From contig NZ_JAVFCB010000001.1 in NCBI RefSeq assembly GCF_030865425.1, positions 421,482-485,481 of the forward strand: DNA of 64,000 nucleotides, given 5' to 3'. The notes under the pieces are model-generated. The model did no database searches and had not been told where the DNA came from. It saw only the letters and a program-made list of their open reading frames with translations. Position numbers and translations under genes: made by a program. Of the stretch, positions 36,717 to 45,768 are shown piece by piece; position 1 is the first letter of the stretch; each line of letters begins with the position of its first letter. The DNA is from Microbacterium capsulatum (GTDB lineage Bacteria > Actinomycetota > Actinomycetes > Actinomycetales > Microbacteriaceae).

Positions 36717-38357
36717 GTGAGCGACCTGAAGGACAGCGTCGGCGAGGATGCCGGGCGCGAGATGAGCTGGAACGCGTGGGGGGATCCCTCCCGCGCCCGC
36801 ACGCTGCCGATCGCGGTCCGGGCTCTCCTCCCCGCGCTGCTCGGGAGGGTTCCCCGCCCCGCTCCGGCGCCGCGGATCGACGAGGTGAGGGTGGCGCCGG
36901 TCGGGCTGGACGACGCGGCGGCGATCGCCCTTCGCGAGATCGTGGGCGCCGAAGCGGTGCGCACCGACGCCGATGCCCGTCTGCGGCATGCCGGCGGACG
37001 GTCGACGCCCGACCTGCTGCGACGCAGGCTCGCCGAGCAGACCGTGCCGGACGCCGTGCTGCTGCCGGCGGACCACGCCCAGGTGAGCGAGGTGCTCCGC
37101 GTCGCCGCGGCGCACGACCTGGCGGTGATCCCGTTCGGGGGCGGCACGAGCGTCGTCGGCGGCCTCGACCCCGAACGCGGCGGCCATCGCGCCGTCGTCT
37201 CGCTGGACCTGCGGCGGCTGTCCGGGCTGGTGGGCCTCGACGAGGTGAGCGGTGAGGCCGAACTGCTCGCAGGCACGCGCGGACCCGACGCGGAACGGCT
37301 GCTCGCGGAGCGCGGGTTCGAGCTGGGGCACTACCCGCAGAGCTTCCGGTACGCCACGATCGGCGGGTTCGCCGCAGCGCGATCGTCCGGGCAGAACTCG
37401 GCGGGATACGGCCGATTCGACACGATGGTCACCGGGCTCCGGGTGGCGACGCCGACCGGAGAGCTCGACCTCGGGCGCGCTCCGGGTTCCGCCGCGGGCC
37501 CGGATCTGATGCGGCTCCTCCTCGGCTCCGAGGGCGCCCTGGGCGTCATCACGCACGTGCGCGTGCGGGTGCATCCGCTGCCGCGCGAGCGCGTCGTAGA
37601 GGCCTGGAGCTTCCCCGACTTCGCCACGGGTGCCGACGCCCTCCGCCGGGTGGTCCAGCACGGGGGCGGGCCCACCGTCATCCGGCTCTCCGACGAGGCG
37701 GAGACCGGGGTGAGCCTCGCGCAGGTGGGCCGCATCGGCCGGGCCCTCGCCAAGGGCGCGAGCGCGGTCACCGTGTTCGAGGGAGACGACGCGGAGGAGC
37801 GCCGCTCCCGCACGGCGTCGATCCTCGCCGCCGCCGGGGGCAGCAGCTCCGGGCCGGATGCGGCCGGGGACTGGGCCGAGACGCGCTTCGACGGCCCCTA
37901 CCTGCGAGACGCGCTGCTCGACGCCGGCGTGTTCTGCGAGACGCTCGAGACCGCCACCACCTGGACGAACCTGAACCGCCTGCGCGCGGCCGTCACCGAC
38001 GCGCTCCGCTCCGGCCTCGCCGCAGCGGGGGCGAAGAGCTTCGTGATGTGCCACGTCTCGCACGTCTATCCGACCGGCGCCTCGCTGTACTTCACCGTGC
38101 TCGCCGGCATCAAGAGCGATCCCCTCGCCGTGTGGGAAGCCGTCAAGCACCGGGCCGGCGACGCCATCGTGGCCGCCGGCGGCACGATCACCCACCACCA
38201 CGCGATCGGGCGCGACCATGCGCCGTGGCTGGTCGACGAGATCGGCGAGACCGGGATCCGGATCCTCCGGGCCGTCAAGCGCGAACTCGATCCGCAGGGG
38301 ATCATGAACCCGGGCGCACTGATCCCGTTCGAGGCGGGCGGCGCACAGGATGACTGA
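36717..38357 (+). CDS. FAD-binding oxidase, alkyldihydroxyacetonephosphate synthase-like
   Basis: A 546-residue flavoprotein of the VAO/PCMH family similar to AGPS, the ether-lipid enzyme that swaps the acyl of acyl-DHAP for an alkyl group. N-terminal segment MSWNAWGDPS is a family mark; the FAD domain has VIPFGGGTSVVGGL (about 138-151) and GHYPQSFRYATIGGFAAARSSGQ; the C-terminal domain has YPTGASLYFTV and the His-rich THHHAIGRDHAPW (about 486-498). GTG start at 36717. First gene of a three-gene operon with the kinase (8-base overlap). True ether-lipid synthesis is possible but unproven; simple FAD oxidase of a lactate/phospholipid type is the alternative. Confidence 0.88.
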   Translation: MSDLKDSVGEDAGREMSWNAWGDPSRARTLPIAVRALLPALLGRVPRPAPAPRIDEVRVAPVGLDDAAAIALREIVGAEAVRTDADARLRHAGGRSTPDLLRRRLAEQTVPDAVLLPADHAQVSEVLRVAAAHDLAVIPFGGGTSVVGGLDPERGGHRAVVSLDLRRLSGLVGLDEVSGEAELLAGTRGPDAERLLAERGFELGHYPQSFRYATIGGFAAARSSGQNSAGYGRFDTMVTGLRVATPTGELDLGRAPGSAAGPDLMRLLLGSEGALGVITHVRVRVHPLPRERVVEAWSFPDFATGADALRRVVQHGGGPTVIRLSDEAETGVSLAQVGRIGRALAKGASAVTVFEGDDAEERRSRTASILAAAGGSSSGPDAAGDWAETRFDGPYLRDALLDAGVFCETLETATTWTNLNRLRAAVTDALRSGLAAAGAKSFVMCHVSHVYPTGASLYFTVLAGIKSDPLAVWEAVKHRAGDAIVAAGGTITHHHAIGRDHAPWLVDEIGETGIRILRAVKRELDPQGIMNPGALIPFEAGGAQDD

Positions 38358-39267
38358 GCCGGTGCCGCGGATCGCGGTCATCGCCAACCCGCGCTCGGGC
38401 AAAGGCAGAGGGGCGCGCATCGCCGAGGCGGCGATCGCCCATCTGCGCGAGCGCGGAGCCGAGGTCCTCGCCTTCGCCGGAGACACCGCCGGCGACACGC
38501 GCCGGCTGGCCCGGGACGCGATTGCGACGGAGCCGGGCGCCCTCGTCGTCGTGGGCGGCGACGGCACCCTGTCCGGCATCGTGGACCTGCTGGCCGATGC
38601 GGCGGTGCCTCTCGTCCTCGTCCCCGCCGGTACGGGCAACGACCTCGCGCGGGCTCTCGGCATCCCGGTGCACGCCCCCGACGCGGCGGCGGAGGCAGCG
38701 CTCACCGGATCCGCGCGGACGATCGATCTCGGCGAGATCGAGAGCGACGGTCGCACGACGCCCTTCCTCACCGTCGCGGCGCTCGGATTCGACGCCAGGG
38801 TGAGCGAACGCACGAACCGGCTCCGGTTCCCGCGCGGCAAGGCCCGCTACTACCTCGCGCTGCTCGTCGAGCTGGTCCGGCTTCGTCCCACTCCGTTCCG
38901 GATCCGCGTCGCGGACGAGGTGGAGAGCGCGCGTCCGGGCACCCTCGTCGCCGTCGGCAACACCTCGAGCTACGGCGGCGGGATGCCCGTGTGCGCGGGC
39001 GCCGACCCGGCCGACGGTCTGCTCGACGTCGTGCACGTCGCACCGCTCGGGCGGCTGCGCCTGATCCGACTGTTCCCGCTGCTGCTGCGCGGGGAGCATC
39101 TGCGCCGCGCCGAAGTGGTCCACCGCCGCATCGACCGGGTCGAGATCGCGGCGCCCGATCTGGTCGTCTACGCCGACGGGGAGCGCGTCGCGGCGGGTGC
39201 CTGCACGATCCGCGTCCGCCCGGCCGCGCTCACGCTGCTCGTACCGGAGGAGAGGAACAGCCCATGA
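38350..39267 (+). CDS. Diacylglycerol kinase family lipid kinase
   Basis: A 305-residue soluble lipid kinase. Motifs: IANPRSGKGRGARI (nucleotide loop, about 12-25), VVVGGDGTLSGIVDLL (GGDGT, about 70-85) and LVPAGTGNDLARALGIP (about 96-112), with the C-terminal beta-sandwich ending VYADGER. Phosphorylates diacylglycerol or a similar lipid. The homologous M. tuberculosis gene in the same arrangement (Rv2252) has been linked to phosphatidylinositol mannoside synthesis. Coupled to both neighbours (8-base and 4-base overlaps). Confidence 0.92.
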   Translation: MTEPVPRIAVIANPRSGKGRGARIAEAAIAHLRERGAEVLAFAGDTAGDTRRLARDAIATEPGALVVVGGDGTLSGIVDLLADAAVPLVLVPAGTGNDLARALGIPVHAPDAAAEAALTGSARTIDLGEIESDGRTTPFLTVAALGFDARVSERTNRLRFPRGKARYYLALLVELVRLRPTPFRIRVADEVESARPGTLVAVGNTSSYGGGMPVCAGADPADGLLDVVHVAPLGRLRLIRLFPLLLRGEHLRRAEVVHRRIDRVEIAAPDLVVYADGERVAAGACTIRVRPAALTLLVPEERNSP

Positions 39268-40898
39268 CCGGATACGACGAGGACGTCGTCATCATCGGAT
39301 CGGGGTTCGGCGGGTCCGTCGCCGCGCTGCGGTTGAGCGAGAAGGGCTACCGGGTCCGCGTGTACGAGGCGGGCCGGCGGTTCGCCGACGAGGACTTCGC
39401 GCGCACCAGCTGGAACCTGCGCCGCTATCTGTGGGCGCCCCGGCTCGGCTGCTTCGGGGTGCAGCGGATCCACCGGCTGCCGCACGTGATGATCCTCGCC
39501 GGGGCGGGCGTCGGCGGCGGATCCCTCAACTACGCCAACACCCTGTACGAGCCGGAAGCGGCGTTCTTCGCGGACCCGCAGTGGCCCGGCGGCATCGACT
39601 GGCAGGCCGAGCTGACGCCGTACTACGCCACCGCCTCCCGCATGCTCGGCGTCGTCGACCGTTATCCGCACACCGGGCCGGTGGAACGGATCATGGCGGG
39701 GGCTGCTGAGGACCTCGGGGTGGGCGACACCTTCCGGCACGCGCCGATCGGCGTCTTCCTCGGCATGCCGGGCGTGCGGGTCCCGGATCCGTACTTCGAC
39801 GGCGAGGGCCCGGACCGAACCGGCTGCACGCTCTGCGGCAACTGCATGGTCGGATGCCGCGTCGGCGCGAAGAACACGCTCGTGAAGAACTACCTGGCCC
39901 TCGCGGAGCGCCGCGGCGCCGTCATCGAGCCGCTGCGCACGGTGGTGGAGGTGCGCGAGGATCCGTCCGGCGGTTACCTCGTCACGACGGAGCGGACGGG
40001 GATCCTCCGCGGGCGGGGCAGGCGCACCGTGCGCGCCGGACAGGTCGTGGTCGCCGCAGGCACCTGGGGCACGCAGCAGCTACTGCACCGGATGAAGGCG
40101 TCCGGTGCGCTCCCGGGTCTCTCCGACGCCCTCGGCACCCTGACACGCACGAACTCCGAGGCGCTCGACGGCGCGATCGCGACGCGCGTGCCGGCGGGGA
40201 CGGATCTGACGCACGGCGTCGCCATCACCACCTCCTTCCATGTCGACGAGCGCACCCACGTGGAGAACGTGCGATACGGCGTGGGATCCAACGCGATGGG
40301 GATCCTCGCGACGGTGCTGGTGCCGGGCGAACGCTCACTGCCGCGCCGCCTCGCGACGGTCCTCGGCCGGGCGGTCCGCTCACCGATCCGGCAGGCGCGG
40401 CTCGGGTCCCTGCACCGCTGGAGCGAACGCGGCATCATCGCGCTCGTCATGCAGAACGCGGACAACTCGCTCACACTGTCGCTGCGCAACCGGTTCGGGC
40501 GGCAGGTGCTCACGAGCCGGCAGGGCCACGGTGAGCCGAATCCGAGCCACCTTCCGCAGGCTCACCGGGCGGCGGAGGCGATCGCGGCCCGGCTCACGGC
40601 GGAGACGGGCGTGCCGGCCGACGCCCGCGGTTCCTGGCCGGAGGTCTTCGGGATCCCGCTGACCGCGCACTTCCTGGGCGGCGCGGTGATCTCCGGCGAT
40701 CCGGCGCGGGGCGTGGTCGATCCCTTCCAGCGGGTCTGGGGGCACCCGGGGCTGCACGTAGTGGACGGCGCGGCGGTGCCCGCGAACCCCGGCGTGAATC
40801 CGTCGCTCACGATCACCGCCCTCGCCGAGCGGGCGCTGTCGTTCTGGCCGGAGCACGGGGAAGCGGACCAGCGCCCGGCGCAGACGGAACTGCGCTGA
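39264..40898 (+). CDS. GMC family oxidoreductase (cholesterol oxidase-like) with ferredoxin-like Cys motif
   Basis: A 544-residue FAD oxidoreductase. The N-terminal FAD motif is IIGSGFGGSVAALRLSEKGY (about 10-29), followed by GAGVGGGSLNYANTLYEP (about 83-100). At about residues 192-202 there is CTLCGNCMVGC (C-x2-C-x2-C-x3-C), like a [4Fe-4S] site, also seen in mycobacterial ChoD-type proteins. C-terminal catalytic region: AHFLGGAVISGD and DGAAVPANPGVNPSLTITALAERA. It is the last gene of the flavoprotein-kinase operon (ATGA coupling) and ends before a convergent terminator. Sterol or another alcohol as substrate is not decidable. Confidence 0.88.
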   Translation: MTGYDEDVVIIGSGFGGSVAALRLSEKGYRVRVYEAGRRFADEDFARTSWNLRRYLWAPRLGCFGVQRIHRLPHVMILAGAGVGGGSLNYANTLYEPEAAFFADPQWPGGIDWQAELTPYYATASRMLGVVDRYPHTGPVERIMAGAAEDLGVGDTFRHAPIGVFLGMPGVRVPDPYFDGEGPDRTGCTLCGNCMVGCRVGAKNTLVKNYLALAERRGAVIEPLRTVVEVREDPSGGYLVTTERTGILRGRGRRTVRAGQVVVAAGTWGTQQLLHRMKASGALPGLSDALGTLTRTNSEALDGAIATRVPAGTDLTHGVAITTSFHVDERTHVENVRYGVGSNAMGILATVLVPGERSLPRRLATVLGRAVRSPIRQARLGSLHRWSERGIIALVMQNADNSLTLSLRNRFGRQVLTSRQGHGEPNPSHLPQAHRAAEAIAARLTAETGVPADARGSWPEVFGIPLTAHFLGGAVISGDPARGVVDPFQRVWGHPGLHVVDGAAVPANPGVNPSLTITALAERALSFWPEHGEADQRPAQTELR

Positions 40899-40917
40899 CC
40901 GCGCCGAGACCACACGA

Positions 40918-40960
40918 CGAACGCGGCCGCCCGCCTCGTAGAGGAGAGCGGCCGCGTTCG
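40918..40960. terminator. Bidirectional terminator between GMC gene and fadB
   Basis: A 13-bp perfect stem CGAACGCGGCCGC (40918-40930) / GCGGCCGCGTTCG (40948-40960) with a 17-base loop, lying between two convergent genes 20 and 10 bases away. Confidence 0.85.
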
Positions 40961-40969
40961 TGGATCGGC

Positions 40970-43114
40970 TCAGGCCGACGCGATCCCGCGGATCGCGGGG
41001 ATGTGGAAGGTCGCGCCGAACACGCGCTCCGATGCGCCCTCGCGGTCGAGGTACGGCGAGGCTCCGCCGTCGATGAACGGCCAGCCCGCGCCGAGGATCA
41101 GGCACAGGTCGATGTCTTCGACCTCCGGCACCACGCCCTCGTCGAGCATGAGTCGGATCTCCTGCGCGAGGCCGTCCTGCACGCGGCGGAGGATCTCCGC
41201 GGCCGGCGTCGGGCTGGATCCCGCCGCCTCCTTGACGAGCTTCTCCGCCGCCTTGGTGAAGCCGGTCACGCGGCCGCCCTTGTCCTTCTCGACGACCTCG
41301 GGCAGCTCCGCCAGTGCGTGGAAGTTCTCGTTCGCGTAGAAGCGCTCCGGGAACGCGTGCACCATGGTGTCCTGCACGTGCGCGGCGACCTTCCAGCCGA
41401 CGAGGTCGATGAGCTGGAACGGCCCCATGGGCAGTCCGAGTGGCGCGAACGCCTTCTCGACGTCGGCCACCGGGGTGCCCTCGTAGACGGCACGCGCGGC
41501 CTCGCCCATGACCTTGGCGAGCAGGCGGTTCACGACGAAGCCGGGGGCGTCGGCGGTGAGCACCGCGTTCTTGCCCAGACCCTTCGCGACGACGAACGCG
41601 GTCGACAGAGCGGCGTCGGTCGTGTGCGGCGTCTTCACGATCTCGATGAGCGGCATGACCGCGACCGGGTTGAAGAAGTGGAAGCCGACGAGGCGCTCGG
41701 GGTGGGCGAGCTTCGCGCCGATCTCCTCGACCGAGAGCGACGAGGTGTTCGTCGCGAGGATCGCGTCCTCGGCGACGATCCGCTCGATCTCGCCGAAGAC
41801 GGCCTGCTTCACGCCGACCTCCTCGAACACGGCCTCGATGACGAAGTCGCAGTCCGCATAGAGGCTCTTGTCGGTGGTCCCGGTGACGAGCGCGCGCAGC
41901 CTGTTGGCGGTGTCCGCGTCGAGCCGTCCCTTCGCCTCGAGCTTGCCGATCTCGTCGTGGATGTACGCCACGCCCTTGTCCACACGGGCCTGGTCGAGGT
42001 CGGTGATGAGCACGGGCACCTGGAGCTTGCGCACGAACAGCAGCGCGAACTGGCTGGCCATGAGGCCGGCGCCGATGATGCCGACTTTGGTGACCTTCTT
42101 GGCCAGGGCCTTGTCGGGGGCGCCGACGGGGCGCTTGGCGCGCTTCTGCACGAGGTCGAACGCGTACATCGACGCGGCGAACTGGTCGCCGGTCACGAGG
42201 TCGGCGAGCGCCTCGTCCTCGCGGGCGAAGCCGTCGGCCTTGGATCCGCTCTTCGCCTTGTCGAGCAGGTCGAGGGCGACGTACGGGGAGCGCGGCACCG
42301 TGCCGATCTTCGACTCGAGCATGCCGCGGGCCATCTTGATCGCGATCGGCCACTTGGTGAGCCGCTCGATCCTGCCCGGCTCGTTCCTGCGTTCGACCTT
42401 CTTGCCGCCGAGCACCGCGTCGGCCCAGCGCAGCGAGTCCTCGAGGAAGTTCGCCGCCGGGAAGATCGCGTCCATGATGCCGAGCTCGAACGCCTGCTGC
42501 GGCTTGAGCATGCGGTTCTGCTTGAGCGGGTTGGAGATGACGACCTCGAGGGCGTTCTCGATGCCGATGAGGTTCGGCAGCAGGTACGCGCCGCCCCAGC
42601 CGGGGATGATGCCGAGGAACACCTCGGGCAGCGCCAGAGCGGCGGCCGAGGCGTCGACCGTGCGGTAGCTGGAGTTCAGTGCGATCTCCATGCCGCCGCC
42701 GAGCGCGAGGCCGTTCACGAACGCGAACGACGGCACGCCCAGATCGCTCAGCGAACCGAGCACCTTGTGCCCGAGCTGCGCGATGAGGCGGGCGTTGTCA
42801 CGGGAGCCGACGCGGGAGATGTCGGACAGGTCGGCGCCGGCGGCGAGGATGTACTGCTTGCCGGTGATGCCGACGGCCTGGATCTCGCCCGCCGCGGCGC
42901 GCGCGGTGAGGCCGGCGAGGGTCTCGCCGAGCTCGGTGAGCGTGGCCGGGCCGAGGGTGTTCGGCCGCGTGTGGTCGCGACCGTTGTCCAGCGTGATCAG
43001 GGCGAGGACCTTGCCCGAGGCGAGGCGCACGTCGCGCACGGGGGAGTGCGTGACGACCTCGCCCTCGGTGAGGGCCTGGATGGGCGAGAAGTCGATAGCG
43101 TCGTAGTTCGTCAT
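40970..43114 (-). CDS. fadB: Fatty-acid oxidation multifunctional protein (enoyl-CoA hydratase / 3-hydroxyacyl-CoA dehydrogenase)
   Basis: A 714-residue two-domain beta-oxidation enzyme. The N-terminal crotonase half has AAGADLSDISR (about 89-99), NGLALGGGMEIAL (about 136-148) and the second catalytic Glu region LPEVFLGIIPGWGGAYLLP. The C-terminal half has the NAD motif KVGIIGAGLMASQFALLF (about 340-357), NTSSLSVEEI, the catalytic His in VGFHFFNPVAVMPLIEIV and the C-terminal DLVGWKVAAHV domain. ATG at 43114. It follows the thiolase by 11 bases, a fadAB operon giving the trifunctional complex for fatty-acid breakdown. Confidence 0.95.
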   Translation of the reverse strand: MTNYDAIDFSPIQALTEGEVVTHSPVRDVRLASGKVLALITLDNGRDHTRPNTLGPATLTELGETLAGLTARAAAGEIQAVGITGKQYILAAGADLSDISRVGSRDNARLIAQLGHKVLGSLSDLGVPSFAFVNGLALGGGMEIALNSSYRTVDASAAALALPEVFLGIIPGWGGAYLLPNLIGIENALEVVISNPLKQNRMLKPQQAFELGIMDAIFPAANFLEDSLRWADAVLGGKKVERRNEPGRIERLTKWPIAIKMARGMLESKIGTVPRSPYVALDLLDKAKSGSKADGFAREDEALADLVTGDQFAASMYAFDLVQKRAKRPVGAPDKALAKKVTKVGIIGAGLMASQFALLFVRKLQVPVLITDLDQARVDKGVAYIHDEIGKLEAKGRLDADTANRLRALVTGTTDKSLYADCDFVIEAVFEEVGVKQAVFGEIERIVAEDAILATNTSSLSVEEIGAKLAHPERLVGFHFFNPVAVMPLIEIVKTPHTTDAALSTAFVVAKGLGKNAVLTADAPGFVVNRLLAKVMGEAARAVYEGTPVADVEKAFAPLGLPMGPFQLIDLVGWKVAAHVQDTMVHAFPERFYANENFHALAELPEVVEKDKGGRVTGFTKAAEKLVKEAAGSSPTPAAEILRRVQDGLAQEIRLMLDEGVVPEVEDIDLCLILGAGWPFIDGGASPYLDREGASERVFGATFHIPAIRGIASA

Positions 43115-43125
43115 TCCGCGGATCC

Positions 43126-44331
43126 TTACTTGCGCTTCTTGCCGTCGAAGAACGGGTTCTCCCAGATGACCGAACCGCCCTGGCCGAGGCCCACGCACAT
43201 CGCGGTGAGACCGTAGCGGACGTCGGGGCGCTCGGCGAACTGGGCCGCGAGCTGGATCATCAGGCGCACGCCGCTGGCGGCGAGCGGGTGGCCGACCGCG
43301 ATCGCACCGCCCCACGCGTTGACCCGCGGATCGTCGTCGGCGATGCCGAAGTGGTCGAGCAGGGAGATCACCTGGATGGCGAACGCCTCGTTCAGTTCGA
43401 ACAGGCCGATGTCGGAGATGTCGAGGCCGGCCTTCTTGAGCGCCTTCTCGGTGGACGGGATCGGGCCGATGCCCATGATCTCCGGCTGCACGCCCGCGAA
43501 CGCGAACGACACCATGCGCATCTTCGGGGCGAGTCCGAGCTCCTTCACGGCGCTCTTCCCCGCGAGCAGCGACATCGTCGCGCCGTCGGTGAGGGGGGAG
43601 GACGTGCCCGCGGTGACGCGGCCGTGCGGGCGGAACGGGGTCTTCAGCGCCGCCAGGTCCTCCATCGTGGTCTGCGGGCGGCGGCCCTCGTCCTCGGTGG
43701 CGAGGCCCCAGGCGCCGTCGGCGCCCTTGATCGCGACCGGCACGAGGTCGGGCTGGATCTTGCCGGCGTCGTACGCGGCCTGCACCTTGTGCTGGCTGAG
43801 CATGCCGAAGCGGTCGGAGCGCTCCTTGGTGAGGTGCGGGAAGCGGTCGAAGATGCGCTCCGCGGTCACGCCCATGTTCAGCGCGCCCGGGTCGACCATG
43901 CGCTCCGCGACGAAGCGCGGGTTCGGGTCGGCGTTGCCGCCGATCGGGTGGTGGCCCATGTGCTCGACGCCGCCGGCGAGGGCGAGGTCGTACATGCCGA
44001 CCCCGATCGAGGCACCCATCGTGGTGACGCTCGTCATGGCTCCCGCGCACATCCGCTCGACCGCCAGACCGGGGACGGTCTGCGGGAGGCCGGCGAGGAT
44101 CGCGACGGAACGGCCGAGCGTCAGACCCTGGTCGCCGGTCTGCGAGGTCGCGGCGATCGCGACGTCGTCGATCCGGTCCAGCGGAACGTTCGCGTTGCGC
44201 TCCATCAGGCCGATCGTGGCCTTGACGGCCAGATCGTCCGCGCGGGTGTTCCAGTACATGCCCTTCTCGCCGGCGCGCCCGAAGGGGGTGCGCACTCCAT
44301 CGACGAAGAAGACGTCCGAGATCTCGGCCAC
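43126..44331 (-). CDS. fadA: Acetyl-CoA C-acyltransferase (3-ketoacyl-CoA thiolase)
   Basis: A 401-residue thiolase doing the last beta-oxidation step. Nucleophilic Cys in GLAVERMCAGAMTSV (about residue 94), the Asn-Glu-Ala-Phe motif FELNEAFAIQV (about 313-323), GGAIAVGHPLAASGVR with catalytic His (about 346-361), and the second Cys in MCVGLGQGG near the end. GTG start at 44331, preceded by GTGGAGGCAGA, which is itself the last unit of a tandem repeat in the leader. Promoter region is the 240 bases up to RNase D. Confidence 0.94.
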   Translation of the reverse strand: MAEISDVFFVDGVRTPFGRAGEKGMYWNTRADDLAVKATIGLMERNANVPLDRIDDVAIAATSQTGDQGLTLGRSVAILAGLPQTVPGLAVERMCAGAMTSVTTMGASIGVGMYDLALAGGVEHMGHHPIGGNADPNPRFVAERMVDPGALNMGVTAERIFDRFPHLTKERSDRFGMLSQHKVQAAYDAGKIQPDLVPVAIKGADGAWGLATEDEGRRPQTTMEDLAALKTPFRPHGRVTAGTSSPLTDGATMSLLAGKSAVKELGLAPKMRMVSFAFAGVQPEIMGIGPIPSTEKALKKAGLDISDIGLFELNEAFAIQVISLLDHFGIADDDPRVNAWGGAIAVGHPLAASGVRLMIQLAAQFAERPDVRYGLTAMCVGLGQGGSVIWENPFFDGKKRK

Positions 44332-44334
44332 TCT

Positions 44335-44466
44335 GCCTCCACTTGTCCGGCCCGCTCCGCGGACAGGGCCTCCAGTTATCGGAGATCACCGCCGATGCGG
44401 GCCTCCACTCTTCCCGCCGCGTCTGCGGGCCGGGCTTCCAGTCTCGCACGTTCCGAAGGAACGCGG
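44335..44466. repeat. Four tandem 33-bp units in the fadA leader
   Basis: On the plus strand the word GCYTCCAST recurs at 44335, 44368, 44401 and 44434, exactly 33 bases apart. Between copies the 24 bases differ but each can fold into a small hairpin: TGTCCG/CGGACA, ATCGG/CCGAT, CCCGC/GCGGG and CGCGTTCC/GGAACGTG on the mRNA strand. On the fadA strand the conserved word reads ASTGGARGC, and the copy nearest fadA forms its ribosome-binding site. A tandem RNA or protein-binding array is possible. Confidence 0.75.
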
Positions 44467-44571
44467 TTCCTGTTCTTGTGAGACCGAGTGTCATCACGAT
44501 CCCACGCTTCAGGGTAGTGATGTCAGCCTACGAGCGGCCCAGGATGCACGGACGAATCGGTTGGGCCGAAC

Positions 44572-45768
44572 CTACGAAGCGGCGCCGGAGGGCTCGGAAG
44601 CCGCTTGCGCGGATTCCACAAAAGCATCGGCGATCCGCTGTGCGGTCTCCTCAATCTGCCAGCGCCGCGCGTCGCGGGCCGCGAGGGCCGCGCCGATGGA
44701 TTCCGCGTCGATCACGGCCGGCGGCTCCCAGGCGACGCGGCGCAGCGTCTCGGGCGTCAGCAGGTTCTCGGTGGGCATGCCGAGCTCCTCGGCGCGCGCC
44801 TCGACGATCGGCCGGGCGGCCTTGAGTCTGGCGTCGGCCTCCGGGTTGCGGTCGGCCCAGGCGCGCGGGGGCGGCGGGGTGTCGCTGGGCACCCTCTCCC
44901 GCGGGAGGTCCTCGCGTTCGCGTCCGCGCTCGATCGCCGCCCACCAGCGGTCCAGCTGGCTCCGGCTCGCGCGCCCTGTGAAGGCGGACACGGCGGCCAG
45001 CGCGCCCTTGCTCTGCGGAGCGGCGAGGACCGCGGCCACGAGGGCGCGGTCCGGAACGAGCCTTCCGGGGGAGACGTCGGACTCACGGGCGAAGTCCTCG
45101 CGCGCCTGCCACAGCTCGCGCGCCACGGCGAGGTTCTTCGCGCCGCGCACCTGGTGCAGCCCGCTGAGGCGCCGCCAGGGCTCTTCGCGGGCGGGCTTCG
45201 GCGCGCGGGTGCGCACGGCCTCGAACTCCTCGGCGGCGAACTCGGCCTTGCCCGACTCGGCGAGCTCGGCGGCGATGAAGTCGCGCACGTCGAGGAGGTG
45301 CAGAACGTCGAGCCCCGCGTACTCCAGCCAGGCGGCGGGCAACGGACGCGTCGACCAGTCGGCGGCGGAGTGCTCCTTCGCGAGCGTGATGCCGAGCGCG
45401 CGCTCGACGACTGCGGCGAGGCCGACCCGCTCGTACCCGAGCAGGCGCGCCGCGAGCTCGGTGTCGAAGACCCGTGTCGGATCGAGGCCCAGCTCGTGCA
45501 GCGAAGGCAGATCCTGGCTGGCGGCGTGGAACACCCACTCCTCATCGCCGATCGCCTCCTGCAGGGGCGCGAAGGAGGAGATCGTGATCGGGTCGAAAAG
45601 GAAGGCGCCGGCACCGCGGCGGAACACCTGCACGAGGTAGGCCCGCTGCGAGTACCGGAAGCCCGAGGCCCGCTCGACGTCGACGGCGACGGGACCGGAT
45701 CCGCCGGACAGGATCCGGCAGGCGTCGACGAAGGCCTCGTCGTTGTCGATGACGACGTAGTCAGTCAC
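44572..45768 (-). CDS. rnd: Ribonuclease D-like 3'-5' exonuclease with HRDC domain
   Basis: A 398-residue DEDDy exonuclease. The catalytic motifs are Exo I VAVDVERASGF (Asp, Glu, about 28-38), Exo II in VFHAASQDLPSLHELGL, with DTELAARLLGY next, and Exo III YAGLDVLHLLDV (Tyr and Asp, about 156-167). An HRDC domain follows (about 205-290, LRGLHQV-like WRRLSGLHQVRGAKNLAVAREL). Probably trims tRNA or structured RNA 3' ends. GTG at 45768 overlaps the DUF3000 gene by 8 bases, so both are co-transcribed. Confidence 0.92.
   Translation of the reverse strand: MTDYVVIDNDEAFVDACRILSGGSGPVAVDVERASGFRYSQRAYLVQVFRRGAGAFLFDPITISSFAPLQEAIGDEEWVFHAASQDLPSLHELGLDPTRVFDTELAARLLGYERVGLAAVVERALGITLAKEHSAADWSTRPLPAAWLEYAGLDVLHLLDVRDFIAAELAESGKAEFAAEEFEAVRTRAPKPAREEPWRRLSGLHQVRGAKNLAVARELWQAREDFARESDVSPGRLVPDRALVAAVLAAPQSKGALAAVSAFTGRASRSQLDRWWAAIERGREREDLPRERVPSDTPPPPRAWADRNPEADARLKAARPIVEARAEELGMPTENLLTPETLRRVAWEPPAVIDAESIGAALAARDARRWQIEETAQRIADAFVESAQAASEPSGAAS

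Noticed and set aside
44335..44466. CRISPR array
   Set aside because: Period is 33 bases but the constant part is only about 9 bases, variable parts are 24, and no cas gene is near. It is a tandem leader repeat.
40970..44497. One continuous frame that would fuse fadB to an upstream 450-residue region
   Set aside because: The upstream part is an out-of-frame reading of fadA. fadB begins at the ATG at 43114 with normal family start. The 11-residue Trp repeats in this frame come from the DNA repeat, and no start signal supports a protein.
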